Source of the DNA: CF-162 sp040882565
GTDB taxonomy: Bacteria > Chloroflexota > Dehalococcoidia > SM23-28-2 > RBG-16-64-32
Direction: 5' to 3'
NCBI GenBank assembly: GCA_040882565.1
Contig: JBBEAZ010000030.1
Location: 20,839-84,838 of the forward strand
Length of the DNA stretch: 64,000 nt
In this document: positions 40,251-48,739 of the stretch, piece by piece
How positions within the stretch are numbered: the stretch's first letter is position 1
Layout: every line of letters begins with the position of its first letter
The notes under the pieces: model-generated
Database searches by the model: none
What the model saw: only the letters and a program-made list of their open reading frames with translations
Told to the model about the DNA's origin: nothing
Translations under genes and position numbers: made by a program

Positions 40251-40463
40251 ATGAGAAAAGACATTCTGGACATCCTCGCCTGCCCAATGGACAAGAGTCC
40301 GCTCGAGCTAACCGTCGACGAAGCGAACGGCGACGAGGTGATCCAGGGCTCGCTCACCTGCACGAAGTGTGGGGAGAAGTACCCGATCGAGGACCGCATT
40401 CCAAACCTGCTGCCGCCCGAGATGCGGGCCGACGCCCGCCCGTCTGGGCGCAAGTCGGCGTAG
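40251..40463 (+). CDS. Trm112 family protein
   Basis: A 70-aa zinc-ribbon-like protein: DILACPMDKSPLELTVDEAN, LTCTKCGEKYPIEDRIPNLL. One Cys in the first half and a CxxC in the second match bacterial Trm112 (YcaR-like). These proteins activate methyltransferases in eukaryotes and archaea; the bacterial partner is unknown. Two bases separate it from the next gene. Confidence 0.88.
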   Translation: MRKDILDILACPMDKSPLELTVDEANGDEVIQGSLTCTKCGEKYPIEDRIPNLLPPEMRADARPSGRKSA

Positions 40464-40465
40464 CG

Positions 40466-40696
40466 ATGGAAAGCTCGCAGCGCACCGGTTTGATCATCAT
40501 GCTCGTTGCGGCGTTTCAGTTCGTGATCTTTTTCTGGGCGATGACGCGCAAGAGTTACATGGCCCTGGCACTGCCGGTTGGCAGCGCGCTGGCCGCCGTC
40601 TCGGCGCTGGCGTTTTGGATCGGCTGGACGATGTTCACCGGCGAGGACGAAGAGCTCGAAGAAATGAGCGAGCCCGCGTCCACAGACGCCGAGTAG
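40466..40696 (+). CDS. Small membrane protein
   Basis: A 76-aa protein with two hydrophobic helices (LIIMLVAAFQFVIFFWAM; ALALPVGSALAAVSALAFWI) and an acidic C-terminal tail (EDEELEEMSEPASTDAE). It starts 2 bases after the Trm112 stop, so both are cotranscribed. No known domain. Confidence 0.6.
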   Translation: MESSQRTGLIIMLVAAFQFVIFFWAMTRKSYMALALPVGSALAAVSALAFWIGWTMFTGEDEELEEMSEPASTDAE

Positions 40697-40700
40697 AGCG

Positions 40701-41237
40701 CTAGAGGCGGACGCGGCCCGGTTCGTGCCCGGCAACGCCGTCCCACCCTCTGTCCCTGATCCGGCGGACGCCCTCGTTGCCCGCTGCGTTCGCCAGCTCC
40801 TTGATCGTGCGGCCGAGGACGGGGTGTGTGACGCAGCCGGCGATATCTGCAAGGGGCACGAGAACGAAGGGGCGCTCTGCCATCCGTGGGTGGGGCAGGA
40901 CGAGCGGGCCGTCGTCCAGCACCGTGTCCTCGTACAACAACAGGTCGAGATCAATCGGACGGGGCGCCCATTGTTCGGCGGCCGGGCGGCGGCCGATTTC
41001 GTGCTCCAGCGCCTGCAGGAAGCGGAGAAGCGGCAGCGGCTCGAGGCCAGTCTCGATGGAACAAGCAGCGTTGTAGTAGTTGGGCTGTTCGGCGTCATCG
41101 CTCGTGACGGCGTCCGTCTCGTAGAGCGCGGAGGCGGTAAGCACACGCGCCATGCGGGTCATTCCCCTCAACGCCATGCGGAGGTTCGCCTCGCGGTTGC
41201 CGAGGTTGGCGCCTAGGGCGACGTACGCCTCAGCCAC
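40701..41237 (-). CDS. folK: 2-amino-4-hydroxy-6-hydroxymethyldihydropteridine pyrophosphokinase
   Basis: A 178-aa folate enzyme transferring pyrophosphate from ATP to the pterin. EAYVALGANLGNREANLRMA, YYNAACSIETGL, the signature RPIDLDLLLYED and LPHPRMAERPFVLVPLADIA are all present. It is 21 bases downstream of folP on the same strand. It ends four bases from the convergent small membrane protein gene. Confidence 0.93.
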   Translation of the reverse strand: MAEAYVALGANLGNREANLRMALRGMTRMARVLTASALYETDAVTSDDAEQPNYYNAACSIETGLEPLPLLRFLQALEHEIGRRPAAEQWAPRPIDLDLLLYEDTVLDDGPLVLPHPRMAERPFVLVPLADIAGCVTHPVLGRTIKELANAAGNEGVRRIRDRGWDGVAGHEPGRVRL

Positions 41238-41258
41238 GGCGCGGCCACTCGGTTGCTG

Positions 41259-42110
41259 TCATTCGCTAGTCCAGCCGCGCGCGATGGCGTCTGCCATCCT
41301 GGCAACGCGCGCTATTTGCTTGACGTCGTGAACGCGGACGATGTCGGCACCGTTTGCGATGGCGCTGGCGACCGTGGCCGCGGTGCCCTCGAGGCGCTCT
41401 TCGACGGGCAGGCCACCGAGCACTGTGCCGATGGTCGACTTGCGTGAGGTGCCGACCAGGATGGGACGGCCGAGGATGCGCAGCTCGCCCAGGCGGCGGA
41501 GCATTTCGACGGCCTGGCTGACCTCCCAGCCGAAGCTGAAGCCGGGATCCAGAATCACCTGGTCTTCGGCAAGCCCCTGTTCGCGGGCGATGCGCAGGCT
41601 TTCGAGCCAGCCTTCGACGATGTTGCCGATTGTGTCTTTGAACACGCGGCCGCGCTGGTTGTGCATCGCGACGGCGGGAACGCTTGCCTCCGCGGCGACG
41701 CGGGCGATTTCGGGCTCGCGCTGGAAGCCGTGCACGTCGTTGACGAGCGATGCGCCGGCATGGATCGCGGCTTTCGCGACGCTCGCCTTGTACGTGTCGA
41801 TGCTGATCGGTATGTCCAGCTCGCGTGCCAGGCGCTGGACGACCGGAATCGTGCGGCGCACCTCTTCCTCGGCGGCGACTTCCTCAAAGCCGGCGCGCGT
41901 GGACTCACCACCGACGTCGATGATCTCCGCGCCGTCCTCACGCATTCGTACGGCCTGGCGAACGGCGGAGTCGACGTCCATAACGCCATCACCGGCGAAG
42001 GAGTCGGGCGTGACGTTGACGATGCCCATGACGTAGGTGCGCTCGCCCCAGGCGAATTCGCGCCCGCCGATTGTGATCGGAGTAGGGTGTCGCTGCGCGG
42101 CTGTCTGCAT
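41259..42110 (-). CDS. folP: Dihydropteroate synthase
   Basis: A 283-aa TIM-barrel enzyme joining p-aminobenzoate to the activated pterin (sulfonamide target). The signatures are VMGIVNVTPDSFAGDG and EIIDVGGESTRAGFEEV, with ISIDTYKASVAKAAI, LVNDVHGF, VILDPGFSFGW and GTSRKSTIG. First gene of folP-folK; divergent from the rhodanese gene. Confidence 0.95.
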   Translation of the reverse strand: MQTAAQRHPTPITIGGREFAWGERTYVMGIVNVTPDSFAGDGVMDVDSAVRQAVRMREDGAEIIDVGGESTRAGFEEVAAEEEVRRTIPVVQRLARELDIPISIDTYKASVAKAAIHAGASLVNDVHGFQREPEIARVAAEASVPAVAMHNQRGRVFKDTIGNIVEGWLESLRIAREQGLAEDQVILDPGFSFGWEVSQAVEMLRRLGELRILGRPILVGTSRKSTIGTVLGGLPVEERLEGTAATVASAIANGADIVRVHDVKQIARVARMADAIARGWTSE

Positions 42111-42122
42111 GACAACCTAGCC

Positions 42123-42128
42123 TATAAT
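42123..42128 (+). promoter_or_regulatory. -10 box of the rhodanese gene
   Basis: A perfect TATAAT at 42123-42128, 33 bases before the start codon; AAGGAG at about 42147 is the ribosome-binding site. The -35 hexamer lies inside the divergent folP start and is weak. Confidence 0.4.
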
Positions 42129-42160
42129 GCAATCCCCCGACTGAAGCAAGGAGCGGCCCG

Positions 42161-43012
42161 ATGAGCAACTACCTCAACCCAGACATCCTGGCTGAGACGG
42201 ACTGGCTAGCCGAGCACATCGGCGACTCAGACGTCGTGGTCGTTGATTGCGACGAATTCCCGGCCTATCTGCGACAGCACGTCGAAGGGGCGGTGGGGTT
42301 GAGGACGCACCATTATCTGAAGGAAGAGGGCGATTCGGCGTCCGGGGCGGGGATCGGCGTGCGGCTAATGGATCCCGACCGCTTCGCGGAGACGATGTCG
42401 CGGCATGGCATCGGCAACGACAAACAGGTAGTGGCGTACGACAACATGGGCGGACTGTACGCGGCGCGGCTGTGGTGGGCTCTCGATTACTTCGGGCACG
42501 CAAAATGCAAGGTGCTGAACGGAGGCTTCCGCAAGTGGTTTGAAGAAGGGCGTTCGGTCTCGATGGAGATGCATCATGTCGAGCGCGCGGACTTCAAAGT
42601 TCAGGCTGTGCGTACGGACACTTGCGCCCTGACGGATGACGTCCGTGCGGCGATTGACGACCCGAATACTGTGATCTGGGATGTGCGTGCGCCTGGCGAA
42701 TACACGGGCGAGGACCAGCGTGCGAACAAGCGCGGAGGCCACATCCCGAATGCGGTGAACATCGAGTGGTTGGACCTCACGGTCTCGCCGCCGGTGCGCT
42801 CGGGCCAGCTGCTGCCGGCGGAGGAGATCAAGCGCAAGCTGGAAGCGATCGGCGTAGTACCGGAGAAGCGAGTGATCACGCACTGCCAGGCGGGGATCCG
42901 CGCGGCGCAGGGTGTGTTTGTCCTGCGGCTGATGGGTTATCCCGACGCGCGGAATTATGACGCTTCGTGGGCCGAGTGGGGGAACCGCGACGACACGCCG
43001 ATCGTGAAGTAG
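42161..43012 (+). CDS. Two-domain sulfurtransferase (rhodanese/3-mercaptopyruvate type)
   Basis: A 283-aa protein with an inactive N-terminal rhodanese domain (about 10-135) and a catalytic C-terminal domain whose active-site loop is HCQAGIRA (nucleophilic Cys). WDVRAPGEYTGED, GHIPNAVNIEW and YDASWAEWGN are typical of thiosulfate/3-mercaptopyruvate sulfurtransferases. It could provide persulfide sulfur to the ubiquitin-like carriers encoded at 48-58 kb, whose E1-like enzyme has no rhodanese domain; that link is inference. Confidence 0.88.
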   Translation: MSNYLNPDILAETDWLAEHIGDSDVVVVDCDEFPAYLRQHVEGAVGLRTHHYLKEEGDSASGAGIGVRLMDPDRFAETMSRHGIGNDKQVVAYDNMGGLYAARLWWALDYFGHAKCKVLNGGFRKWFEEGRSVSMEMHHVERADFKVQAVRTDTCALTDDVRAAIDDPNTVIWDVRAPGEYTGEDQRANKRGGHIPNAVNIEWLDLTVSPPVRSGQLLPAEEIKRKLEAIGVVPEKRVITHCQAGIRAAQGVFVLRLMGYPDARNYDASWAEWGNRDDTPIVK

Positions 43013-43265
43013 GGCGACAGCGCGAGTTGGTTTGGCAAAATCGGGGGTGGTGGGGTGCCGAGAGGCGATTTCGAGAGGTGCCGAGAGCGTTGCGTTGGGG
43101 GTGTGCTCACCTTCGTTGCGCCGAGGCCCTTCGTTCCTCAGGGAACGGATGCGGTTCCCTGCCAGCGTCAGGTTGTCCACATCATTGTTGATGAACGCGT
43201 TTAGCGCTCTGGCTCGTGCCGGTACCATTCAAGCAACCGATTGGGCGTGTCGAAGGAGGGGTATC

Positions 43266-43997
43266 TTGGATCTGTCTCAACGTACCGTGAGCATCGTGGG
43301 AGTTGCCCTGATAGTGGGGGCGATACTGACTGTAATCAATATCGGTCTGACAGGCGCTGGGTCGTCCGATAAAAGCCCCTTCGAAAGGGACGAAGTCGAG
43401 GAGTACCTGACCGATATCAACGACAACGAAGGGCTAGTGCTCGCCGGAGCTGCGGTCGGGGTAGTGAATGACGGCGTCTTCGTTATCGTGGCCGCAGCGG
43501 CGTTCTTTATCCTTTTCCGCGACCGCAGTCCGTTCCTGGCGACACTGTCGATGGTCGCGATCGCGGTGGCTGCATCGCTCTCGCTGGTGGTGGACATATC
43601 GAACGTACTGCTGACGGGCATCGCTGCGGACTACGTGGAAGGCGGCGCCGGCGACATTCCCGCAGGCGACTCCTCGACACTGGAACTCGGCCGGTATGTG
43701 GGAATGATTACGTTCGCGTTTGTGAATCTGCTCTTCACCGCGGTAGGGACTGGGTTCGTGGCGCTGGGCCTGATACTGGTTGGCGCGCCGCAGGGTCTAA
43801 TCAACCCGCCGAAGTGGATCGGCTGGGTGGCGATCGTTGCCGGAATCTCGGCATGGCTGGCCTGGCTCGTTGTCGTTACCGATCCCGGCTTTGTGTTCTT
43901 CCCGATCCAGTTGCTCTCGACGCTGGTGTTGCTCATTTCGCTCGGTGTATGGCTGTTGCGCCACAGTGATCTGCAGCCAGCGCCGATGAAAGCCTGA
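43266..43997 (+). CDS. Uncharacterised membrane protein, DUF4386-like
   Basis: A 243-aa protein with about seven hydrophobic segments. TTG 43266 is preferred because AAGGAGG (43253-43259) lies six bases upstream and the first helix follows (TVSIVGVALIVGAILTVINI). The helix order and a central loop around DYVEGGAGDIPAGDSST recall DUF4386-type membrane proteins, but I am not certain. The 250 bases upstream contain no other recognisable gene. Confidence 0.55.
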   Translation: MDLSQRTVSIVGVALIVGAILTVINIGLTGAGSSDKSPFERDEVEEYLTDINDNEGLVLAGAAVGVVNDGVFVIVAAAAFFILFRDRSPFLATLSMVAIAVAASLSLVVDISNVLLTGIAADYVEGGAGDIPAGDSSTLELGRYVGMITFAFVNLLFTAVGTGFVALGLILVGAPQGLINPPKWIGWVAIVAGISAWLAWLVVVTDPGFVFFPIQLLSTLVLLISLGVWLLRHSDLQPAPMKA

Positions 43998-44033
43998 CGA
44001 CCGTAGGCGAAGCCCGATAGCCGAGTCTCAACG

Positions 44034-45422
44034 CTAGAGAGGCGGGCGGCGAGTGTGCCACTCGGTTGCTTGCTCGTAGGCGTAGGCGGCGCGCAGGACC
44101 ATCGCCTCATCCCACCAGCGGCCGATTAGCTGGAGGCCGAGCGGGAGGTTGTCCGGTGAGAAGCCGCACGGTATCGAGATAGCAGGCGCGCCGAGGAGGT
44201 TGATGGGATTGGTGAGGCGGATCAGGCTGGCGGTGGTGGACAGGTCGCTGCGCTCGATTGGATGAGCGGAGATGAGGGTCGCCGGTGTCGCGATGATGTC
44301 GAAGCGGCTGAAGACCTGCTCGCGCCAGGCTTCGACGAAGAGCTCGCGAAAGCGCAGCGATTGGATGTACTGCGAAGCGGGGTAGGTCGCGCCCATCTCG
44401 AAGCGGTAGCGGACGTCGTCGCCGTAGTCGTCGGGGCGCTCCTGGAGCCACCGTTGGTGGAAGGCGAACCCCTCCGGGAGCATGATCGCGCCGACGGCGC
44501 CCGGTGCTTCATCGATGAGGGGAGGCGAGAACTCGCCGATCTGCGCGCCGAGGCTTTCGAGCACACTGAGAGCGTCGCGGAAGGCTGACTCGACAGCGGG
44601 ATCGAGATCGTCGACGAAGAAGCGGTCCGGCACGCCGATGCGGAGGCCGCGGATGCCATCACGAAGGTTCGCTTGGTAGTCGGGCACCGGAACGCGGCTA
44701 GATCCCGGGTCGCCCGGATCGTAGCCAACGATCGCCTGGAGGACGATGGCTGCGTCCTGAACGCTGCGGGTGAGCGGGCCGGCGTGGTCGAGGGACCAGC
44801 TCAGCGGCAGGATATCGCGGCGGCTGACGCGGCCAAACGTGGGCTTGAGGCCGACGACACCGCAGAGCGAGGCCGGGATGCGGATGCTCCCGCCGGTGTC
44901 GGTGCCCATCGCTGCGAAGCACTCGCCGGCGCCAACGGCCGCACCGGAGCCGGAGCTTGAGCCACCGGTGATGCGCTCGGTGTCCCAGGGATTGCGGGCT
45001 GGGCCGTAGTGAGGATTGATGCCGGTGGCGCCGAGGGCGAACTCGTGGAGGTTGAGCTTGCCGATGATGACGGCGCCCGCTGCATGGAGGCGCTCGGTGA
45101 CCGCGGAGTCAGCGTCGGCGACGTGGTCGCGCATGATACGTGAGCCGGCGGTCATGGGGACGCCGGCGACGGCGAAGATGTCCTTGAGAGCAACCGGGAC
45201 GCCGTGGAGTGGGCCACGGTGCTGGTCGCGGGCGATCTCTTCAGCGGCGACGCGGGCCTGGGCGAGCGCCGGCTCGTCAAGGACAGTGATGAAGGCATTG
45301 AGGCGCGGCTCCAGCGCGTGGATGCGGGCGAGGCAGGCCTCCACGAGGTCGACGGGAGACAGCTTGCAACGTTCGATAAGAGGCGCCGCTTCGGCGATCG
45401 TTAGCCAGTGGAGGTCAGTCAT
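44034..45422 (-). CDS. Amidase signature family hydrolase (GatA/AtzF-like)
   Basis: A 462-aa amidase. The Ser-cisSer-Lys triad is visible: Lys in GVPVALKDIF, cis-Ser and nucleophile Ser in RITGGSSSGSGAAVGAGECF and DTGGSIRIPASLCG. It contains the usual YGPARNPWD segment. It could be a free amidase or an allophanate/biuret-type hydrolase. ATG 45422 lies within the end of the upstream 63-aa gene (8-base overlap), so the two are coupled. No gatB is present, which speaks against a tRNA amidotransferase. Confidence 0.88.
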   Translation of the reverse strand: MTDLHWLTIAEAAPLIERCKLSPVDLVEACLARIHALEPRLNAFITVLDEPALAQARVAAEEIARDQHRGPLHGVPVALKDIFAVAGVPMTAGSRIMRDHVADADSAVTERLHAAGAVIIGKLNLHEFALGATGINPHYGPARNPWDTERITGGSSSGSGAAVGAGECFAAMGTDTGGSIRIPASLCGVVGLKPTFGRVSRRDILPLSWSLDHAGPLTRSVQDAAIVLQAIVGYDPGDPGSSRVPVPDYQANLRDGIRGLRIGVPDRFFVDDLDPAVESAFRDALSVLESLGAQIGEFSPPLIDEAPGAVGAIMLPEGFAFHQRWLQERPDDYGDDVRYRFEMGATYPASQYIQSLRFRELFVEAWREQVFSRFDIIATPATLISAHPIERSDLSTTASLIRLTNPINLLGAPAISIPCGFSPDNLPLGLQLIGRWWDEAMVLRAAYAYEQATEWHTRRPPL

Positions 45423-45606
45423 TGGGATCGGGCGGGTGGAATGTGTAGACGCCGTGGCCGCGGTAGTCGAGGGCGGCGAGTGCCACAGCGGCGGAGAGGG
45501 CTGCTTGGACGGGCGCTTCGAGGCGGCGGACGCGATCATCCGGCACAGCGGTGACGCCTGCGCGTTCGAGGAGGGCGCGGACGTTGTTATGCATCTGTTG
45601 CGTCAT
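45415..45606 (-). CDS. Small amidase-associated protein (AtzG/GatC-like)
   Basis: A 63-aa protein: two helices and a short linker (MTQQMHNNVRALLERAG; RRLEAPVQAALSAAVALAAL) and a C-terminal YRGHGVYTFHPPDP. This matches small GatC-like partners of amidases such as AtzG, which wrap around the catalytic subunit. It directly precedes and overlaps the amidase gene. ATG 45606 is chosen over an upstream in-frame ATG at 45636. Confidence 0.6.
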   Translation of the reverse strand: MTQQMHNNVRALLERAGVTAVPDDRVRRLEAPVQAALSAAVALAALDYRGHGVYTFHPPDPND

Positions 45607-45720
45607 ATCGCTTACTCCCAGGGTAGTAACAGGCACAATTTATCAGGGCGAGCGGCACGCTGCAGCGGTGCTGGCCTTCGCGAATAAGTGCATAAGTATA
45701 AGCGGTTAACAGAATACTGC

Positions 45721-45749
45721 TTGACATTGGGCACTAACAGGCGCTAACT
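45721..45749 (+). promoter_or_regulatory. Promoter of the 155-aa membrane protein gene
   Basis: TTGACA (45721-45726), a 17-bp spacer and CTAACT (45744-45749), preceded by ATACTGC exactly as at 17795. The spacer and surroundings hold GTTAACAG, ACTAACAGGC and GCTAAC repeats. Confidence 0.5.
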
Positions 45750-45838
45750 TGCGGTGAGAATGACGGAATGCGCACCTGTGCTTCCGGAATCATGTCTGAA
45801 CCTATAGAACGAACGGACGTCGGCCAAAGGAGTTATCT

Positions 45839-46306
45839 ATGAGCATGAACATCCAGGAGCAGTTCAACAAGATGGCTCTGGGGGAAAAGATCATCATCCC
45901 TTCGGGTATCTTGATGTTGATCGCCAGTTTTCTGAAGTGGTACAGCGTGGACATCTCGTTCCTTGGTGAAGACCTCGGGAGCGTGAGCCGCAGCGGCTGG
46001 CAGTCCCCCGGCGCGATATGGTCTATCCTCGCGGTGCTGATCGGAGTGATCATGGCGGCGCTGGTGGCGGCCGTGCGCTTCGGTAACGTCAAGCTGCCGG
46101 AGCTGCCGCAGGGCGTAACCTGGGGCCGGCTGATGCTGGGCCTTGGCGCAGCGGCAGCGCTCTTCGTAATCATCAAGTTCCTGAATCACTCCGGCGACAT
46201 TAGCTTCGGGTTCTTCCTCGGCTTCATCGCCGCTGCGGGACTGGTGGCGGGCGGGTTCCTGACGTTCCAGGAGGAGCAACAGGGCGGAGGCGCCGCAGCA
46301 ATGTAA
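45839..46306 (+). CDS. Uncharacterised membrane protein
   Basis: A 155-aa protein with four hydrophobic segments (IIIPSGILMLIASFLKWYSV; AIWSILAVLIGVIMAALVAA; RLMLGLGAAAALFVIIKFLN; GFFLGFIAAAGLVAGGFLTF) and an N-terminal amphipathic helix. AAAGGAG precedes ATG 45839. A hairpin terminator follows. No known function. Confidence 0.65.
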   Translation: MSMNIQEQFNKMALGEKIIIPSGILMLIASFLKWYSVDISFLGEDLGSVSRSGWQSPGAIWSILAVLIGVIMAALVAAVRFGNVKLPELPQGVTWGRLMLGLGAAAALFVIIKFLNHSGDISFGFFLGFIAAAGLVAGGFLTFQEEQQGGGAAAM

Positions 46307-46359
46307 CCCCTCTCCATCTGGAGAGACTTCTTTGGCACTGAGACCTGCCACTTCGCCTC

Positions 46360-46390
46360 GTGCGAGTGGCGGGTCATTTCTTAGGGGGCA
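46360..46390 (+). terminator. Hairpin between the two membrane protein genes
   Basis: CCTGCCACTTCGC (from about 46346) pairs with GCGAGTGGCGGG (about 46364-46375) and is followed by TCATTTCTT. It may attenuate transcription into the next gene. Confidence 0.5.
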
Positions 46391-46393
46391 CAG

Positions 46394-46978
46394 ATGACCA
46401 GCGACGTGATCCTCGACCGCATCCAGCGGATGCTCAAACTGGACCCGCGTGTGTTCGTTGAGGTGCGGGACGATCGGCAGTTCACCTCTGTGGCCGCGGC
46501 ATTGGCGGTCGGCGCAGTATTGATCGCCGCGCTAGGGGCGTTCCTCTACGGCCAGACCGTCTTCGACTTCACCCCGGACAACTGGTTCGTCGAAACGGTG
46601 GTCCTCGGCAGCCTGTTCACGATGATCCTGCTGGCAGCGGGGATCGCCGTGACGTATGTCGTGCTCAGCCAGGCGTATGGAGTCAACATTCCGCCGGAAG
46701 GGCTGGCGCGGGTGCTGGCGCTCACCTATTCGTTCTACGCGATCGGGTTTCTGGTCTTCCTGCCGGAGGTTGGTTTTACTTTCGGCGTCATGTTGATCGC
46801 GGCGATGTATTACTACTCGGTGGAAGGTCTGCGGGCGGCGGCCCCGGGCGCGAGCGCAACGGCCGCGATGGTGTCGGTGCTGGCGGGCTTTGCGCTCTGG
46901 TTGACAGCGATGGTGCTTGTGTCCGGACCGGGCGACTACTTCTTCACGGGGGTCTTCGTTTACAGCGTCCTGGGCTAA
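46394..46978 (+). CDS. Yip1-like membrane protein
   Basis: A 194-aa protein with five predicted helices. The N-terminal VILDRIQRMLKLDPRVFVEV followed by a membrane helix and the central VNIPPEGLARVLALTYSFYA is the pattern of bacterial Yip1/DUF1282-like proteins. The function in bacteria is unknown. It lies directly after the 155-aa membrane protein. Confidence 0.6.
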   Translation: MTSDVILDRIQRMLKLDPRVFVEVRDDRQFTSVAAALAVGAVLIAALGAFLYGQTVFDFTPDNWFVETVVLGSLFTMILLAAGIAVTYVVLSQAYGVNIPPEGLARVLALTYSFYAIGFLVFLPEVGFTFGVMLIAAMYYYSVEGLRAAAPGASATAAMVSVLAGFALWLTAMVLVSGPGDYFFTGVFVYSVLG

Positions 46979-47001
46979 GCCCTTATGCGAAAAGCCGGCG
47001 C

Positions 47002-47397
47002 CTAGCCGATCTGTTCTTCTGTGATTGTGCCGTCGTTGATGCGGAAGGCGCGCACGACGGGGTTCGCCTGGTCTTCGAGCGAGACGAGGATGTAGTACGG
47101 GTCCGGCCAGTTGGTGGCCAGGCGCACGTCGGTTGGCGACGGATAGGCCTCGCTGCGGGTGTGGGAGTGATAGACGGCGAGGAAGTCCCAGCCGTTGTCC
47201 TCGCACTCACGCAGGAAGCGCAGGAGTTCTCGGTCATCGACGCGGTAGCGGAACTCGCTGGCTTCGGAGTTGGTGGCGCGGACGAGCTTGACTGGGTGAC
47301 CGTCCTGACCGGCGAGCAGGCCACAACACTCTTTGGGGAACTCCTCGCGGGCGTGCGCAATCATGCCATCGATGATATCGGAGCCAAGCTGGAGCAT
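47002..47397 (-). CDS. mec: M67 JAMM metallopeptidase (Mec-like)
   Basis: A 131-aa JAB1/MPN-domain protease with a complete JAMM site: Glu23 in FPKECCG, then YHSHTRSEAYPSPTD giving His77, His79, Ser87 and Asp90 for zinc. In M. tuberculosis Mec+ releases cysteine from the CysO-cysteine adduct. Here it is the last gene of the cluster E1-carrier-CysM-OB protein-Mec. It may also trim the extra residues after Gly-Gly of the carrier at 48740. ATG 47397 overlaps the upstream stop by one base. Confidence 0.88.
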   Translation of the reverse strand: MLQLGSDIIDGMIAHAREEFPKECCGLLAGQDGHPVKLVRATNSEASEFRYRVDDRELLRFLRECEDNGWDFLAVYHSHTRSEAYPSPTDVRLATNWPDPYYILVSLEDQANPVVRAFRINDGTITEEQIG

Positions 47398-47771
47398 CAG
47401 TTGGGCACCAGGCGCACGAAGTCCGCGTCGATGTAGACGCCGAAGTCATCGTCGATGCCGAACTGGCCGCTGATTTCGACCTCGCGGCCTTCGAGATCGG
47501 CCAGGTCAAACTTGCCGTGGTACTCACGGATGATGACCGCTAAGTTGCCGTCGCCGACGAGCTGGTGGCGGTCATGTTCGTCGCTGAAGGTAAGCGTGCC
47601 CTCGGTCGTGATGGGCGTGCCTTCGTAGGCCTCGGGACTGGTCGTCAGGTCGTGAATCAGGATGTGCTGGACCGCGGCGATGGAGGCGCCGCCGTGTTCG
47701 AGGACGAACGTAGCGGACAGCACGAAGACAGCGAGGGCCACGAGCGCGGCGTACATGAAGGCCCGTCCCAC
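47397..47771 (-). CDS. Membrane-anchored OB-fold-like protein
   Basis: A 124-aa protein with an N-terminal signal anchor (AALVALAVFVLSATFVL) and a beta-rich domain resembling the OB fold of CcmE-like or tRNA_anti-like proteins (YEGTPITTEGTLTFSDEHDR; LADLEGREVEISGQFGIDDD). The heme-binding His of CcmE is not evident. Its place between cysM and mec suggests a link to sulfur metabolism but no role is known. Confidence 0.6.
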   Translation of the reverse strand: MGRAFMYAALVALAVFVLSATFVLEHGGASIAAVQHILIHDLTTSPEAYEGTPITTEGTLTFSDEHDRHQLVGDGNLAVIIREYHGKFDLADLEGREVEISGQFGIDDDFGVYIDADFVRLVPN

Positions 47772-47780
47772 GCTACCCTC

Positions 47781-48719
47781 CTACCACCAGATCGTGCCTT
47801 GCGTTTCTTCGGGCGTCTCGCCGTAGTCCTTGCTCCAGAGCTCGGTCGACAGGTACTTCCAGCCGCCGTCCGCGAGTAGCGCGACGACGTTGCCGCTCTC
47901 GAGGCGCTCAGCGGCCCGCACGGCGACGCGAAGGACGGCGCCAGAAGAGATGCCGCAGAAGATCGCCTCTTTCTCCATCACCTCTTTGGTCATGCGGAAT
48001 GAAGACACCGAGTCGACGACGATGCGGCCGTCTAGGACGGACTCATCGAGAACCGGCGGGATGAATCCCTCCTCGATCGCGCGCAGTCCTTGCACGAGGT
48101 CGCCGGGATGGGGTACGGCGGCGATTACCTTGACGCCGGGCACGTTGTCCTTGAGGTAACGGCCGACGCCGGTGAGGGTGCCGCCGGTGCCGAGGCCGGC
48201 GACAAAGACGCTGATGTCGGGGACATCGCGCAGGATCTCCGGGCCGGTCGTCTCGTAATGGGCGCGGGGGTTGTTTTCGTTTCCGTACTGGTAAGGCATA
48301 AAGTAGCGGGCGGGTTCGTCGGCCAGCATCTGCTGAGCCTTGAATACGGCGTCGTTAGTGCTCGTCGCGTTCTCGGCGTAGACGACTTCTGCTCCAAAAG
48401 CTTTCAACAGCGCTTCGCGCTCCTGCGTTACGTTATCGGGCAGGACGCAGAGCAGACGGTAGCCCCTGGCGCGGCAGACCATTGCGAGGCTGATGCCGGT
48501 GTTGCCGCTTGTCGGTTCGAGGACGACCTTATCGGGTGTCAGCTCGCCGCTTGCCTCGGCGGCGCGGATCATGAAGAGGGCGATGCGGTCCTTGACGCTG
48601 CCGGTGGGGTTGGAGCCCTCGAGCTTGGCGTAGATGTTCACCGCGGGTTTTGGGCTCAGGTGGTTGAGCCGGACGAGCGGCGTATTGCCGATGGCGTCGA
48701 GGATGGAGTCGTAAGGCAT
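47781..48719 (-). CDS. cysM: Cysteine synthase, CysM type (probably carrier-protein dependent)
   Basis: A 312-aa fold-type II PLP enzyme. The PLP Lys is in PTGSVKDRIALF, the substrate loop in EPTSGNTGISLA and the phosphate-binding loop in GLGTGGTLTGVGRYL. The C-terminal tail (WSKDYGETPEETQGTIWW) matches the long flexible C-terminus of M. tuberculosis CysM, which uses O-phosphoserine and the CysO thiocarboxylate. ATG 48719 is chosen (MPYDSILDAIGNTPLV); it follows the carrier gene by 20 bases and ends before the OB-fold gene. Confidence 0.87.
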   Translation of the reverse strand: MPYDSILDAIGNTPLVRLNHLSPKPAVNIYAKLEGSNPTGSVKDRIALFMIRAAEASGELTPDKVVLEPTSGNTGISLAMVCRARGYRLLCVLPDNVTQEREALLKAFGAEVVYAENATSTNDAVFKAQQMLADEPARYFMPYQYGNENNPRAHYETTGPEILRDVPDISVFVAGLGTGGTLTGVGRYLKDNVPGVKVIAAVPHPGDLVQGLRAIEEGFIPPVLDESVLDGRIVVDSVSSFRMTKEVMEKEAIFCGISSGAVLRVAVRAAERLESGNVVALLADGGWKYLSTELWSKDYGETPEETQGTIWW

Positions 48720-48739
48720 TAGGCGTTGTCGAAATGCGG

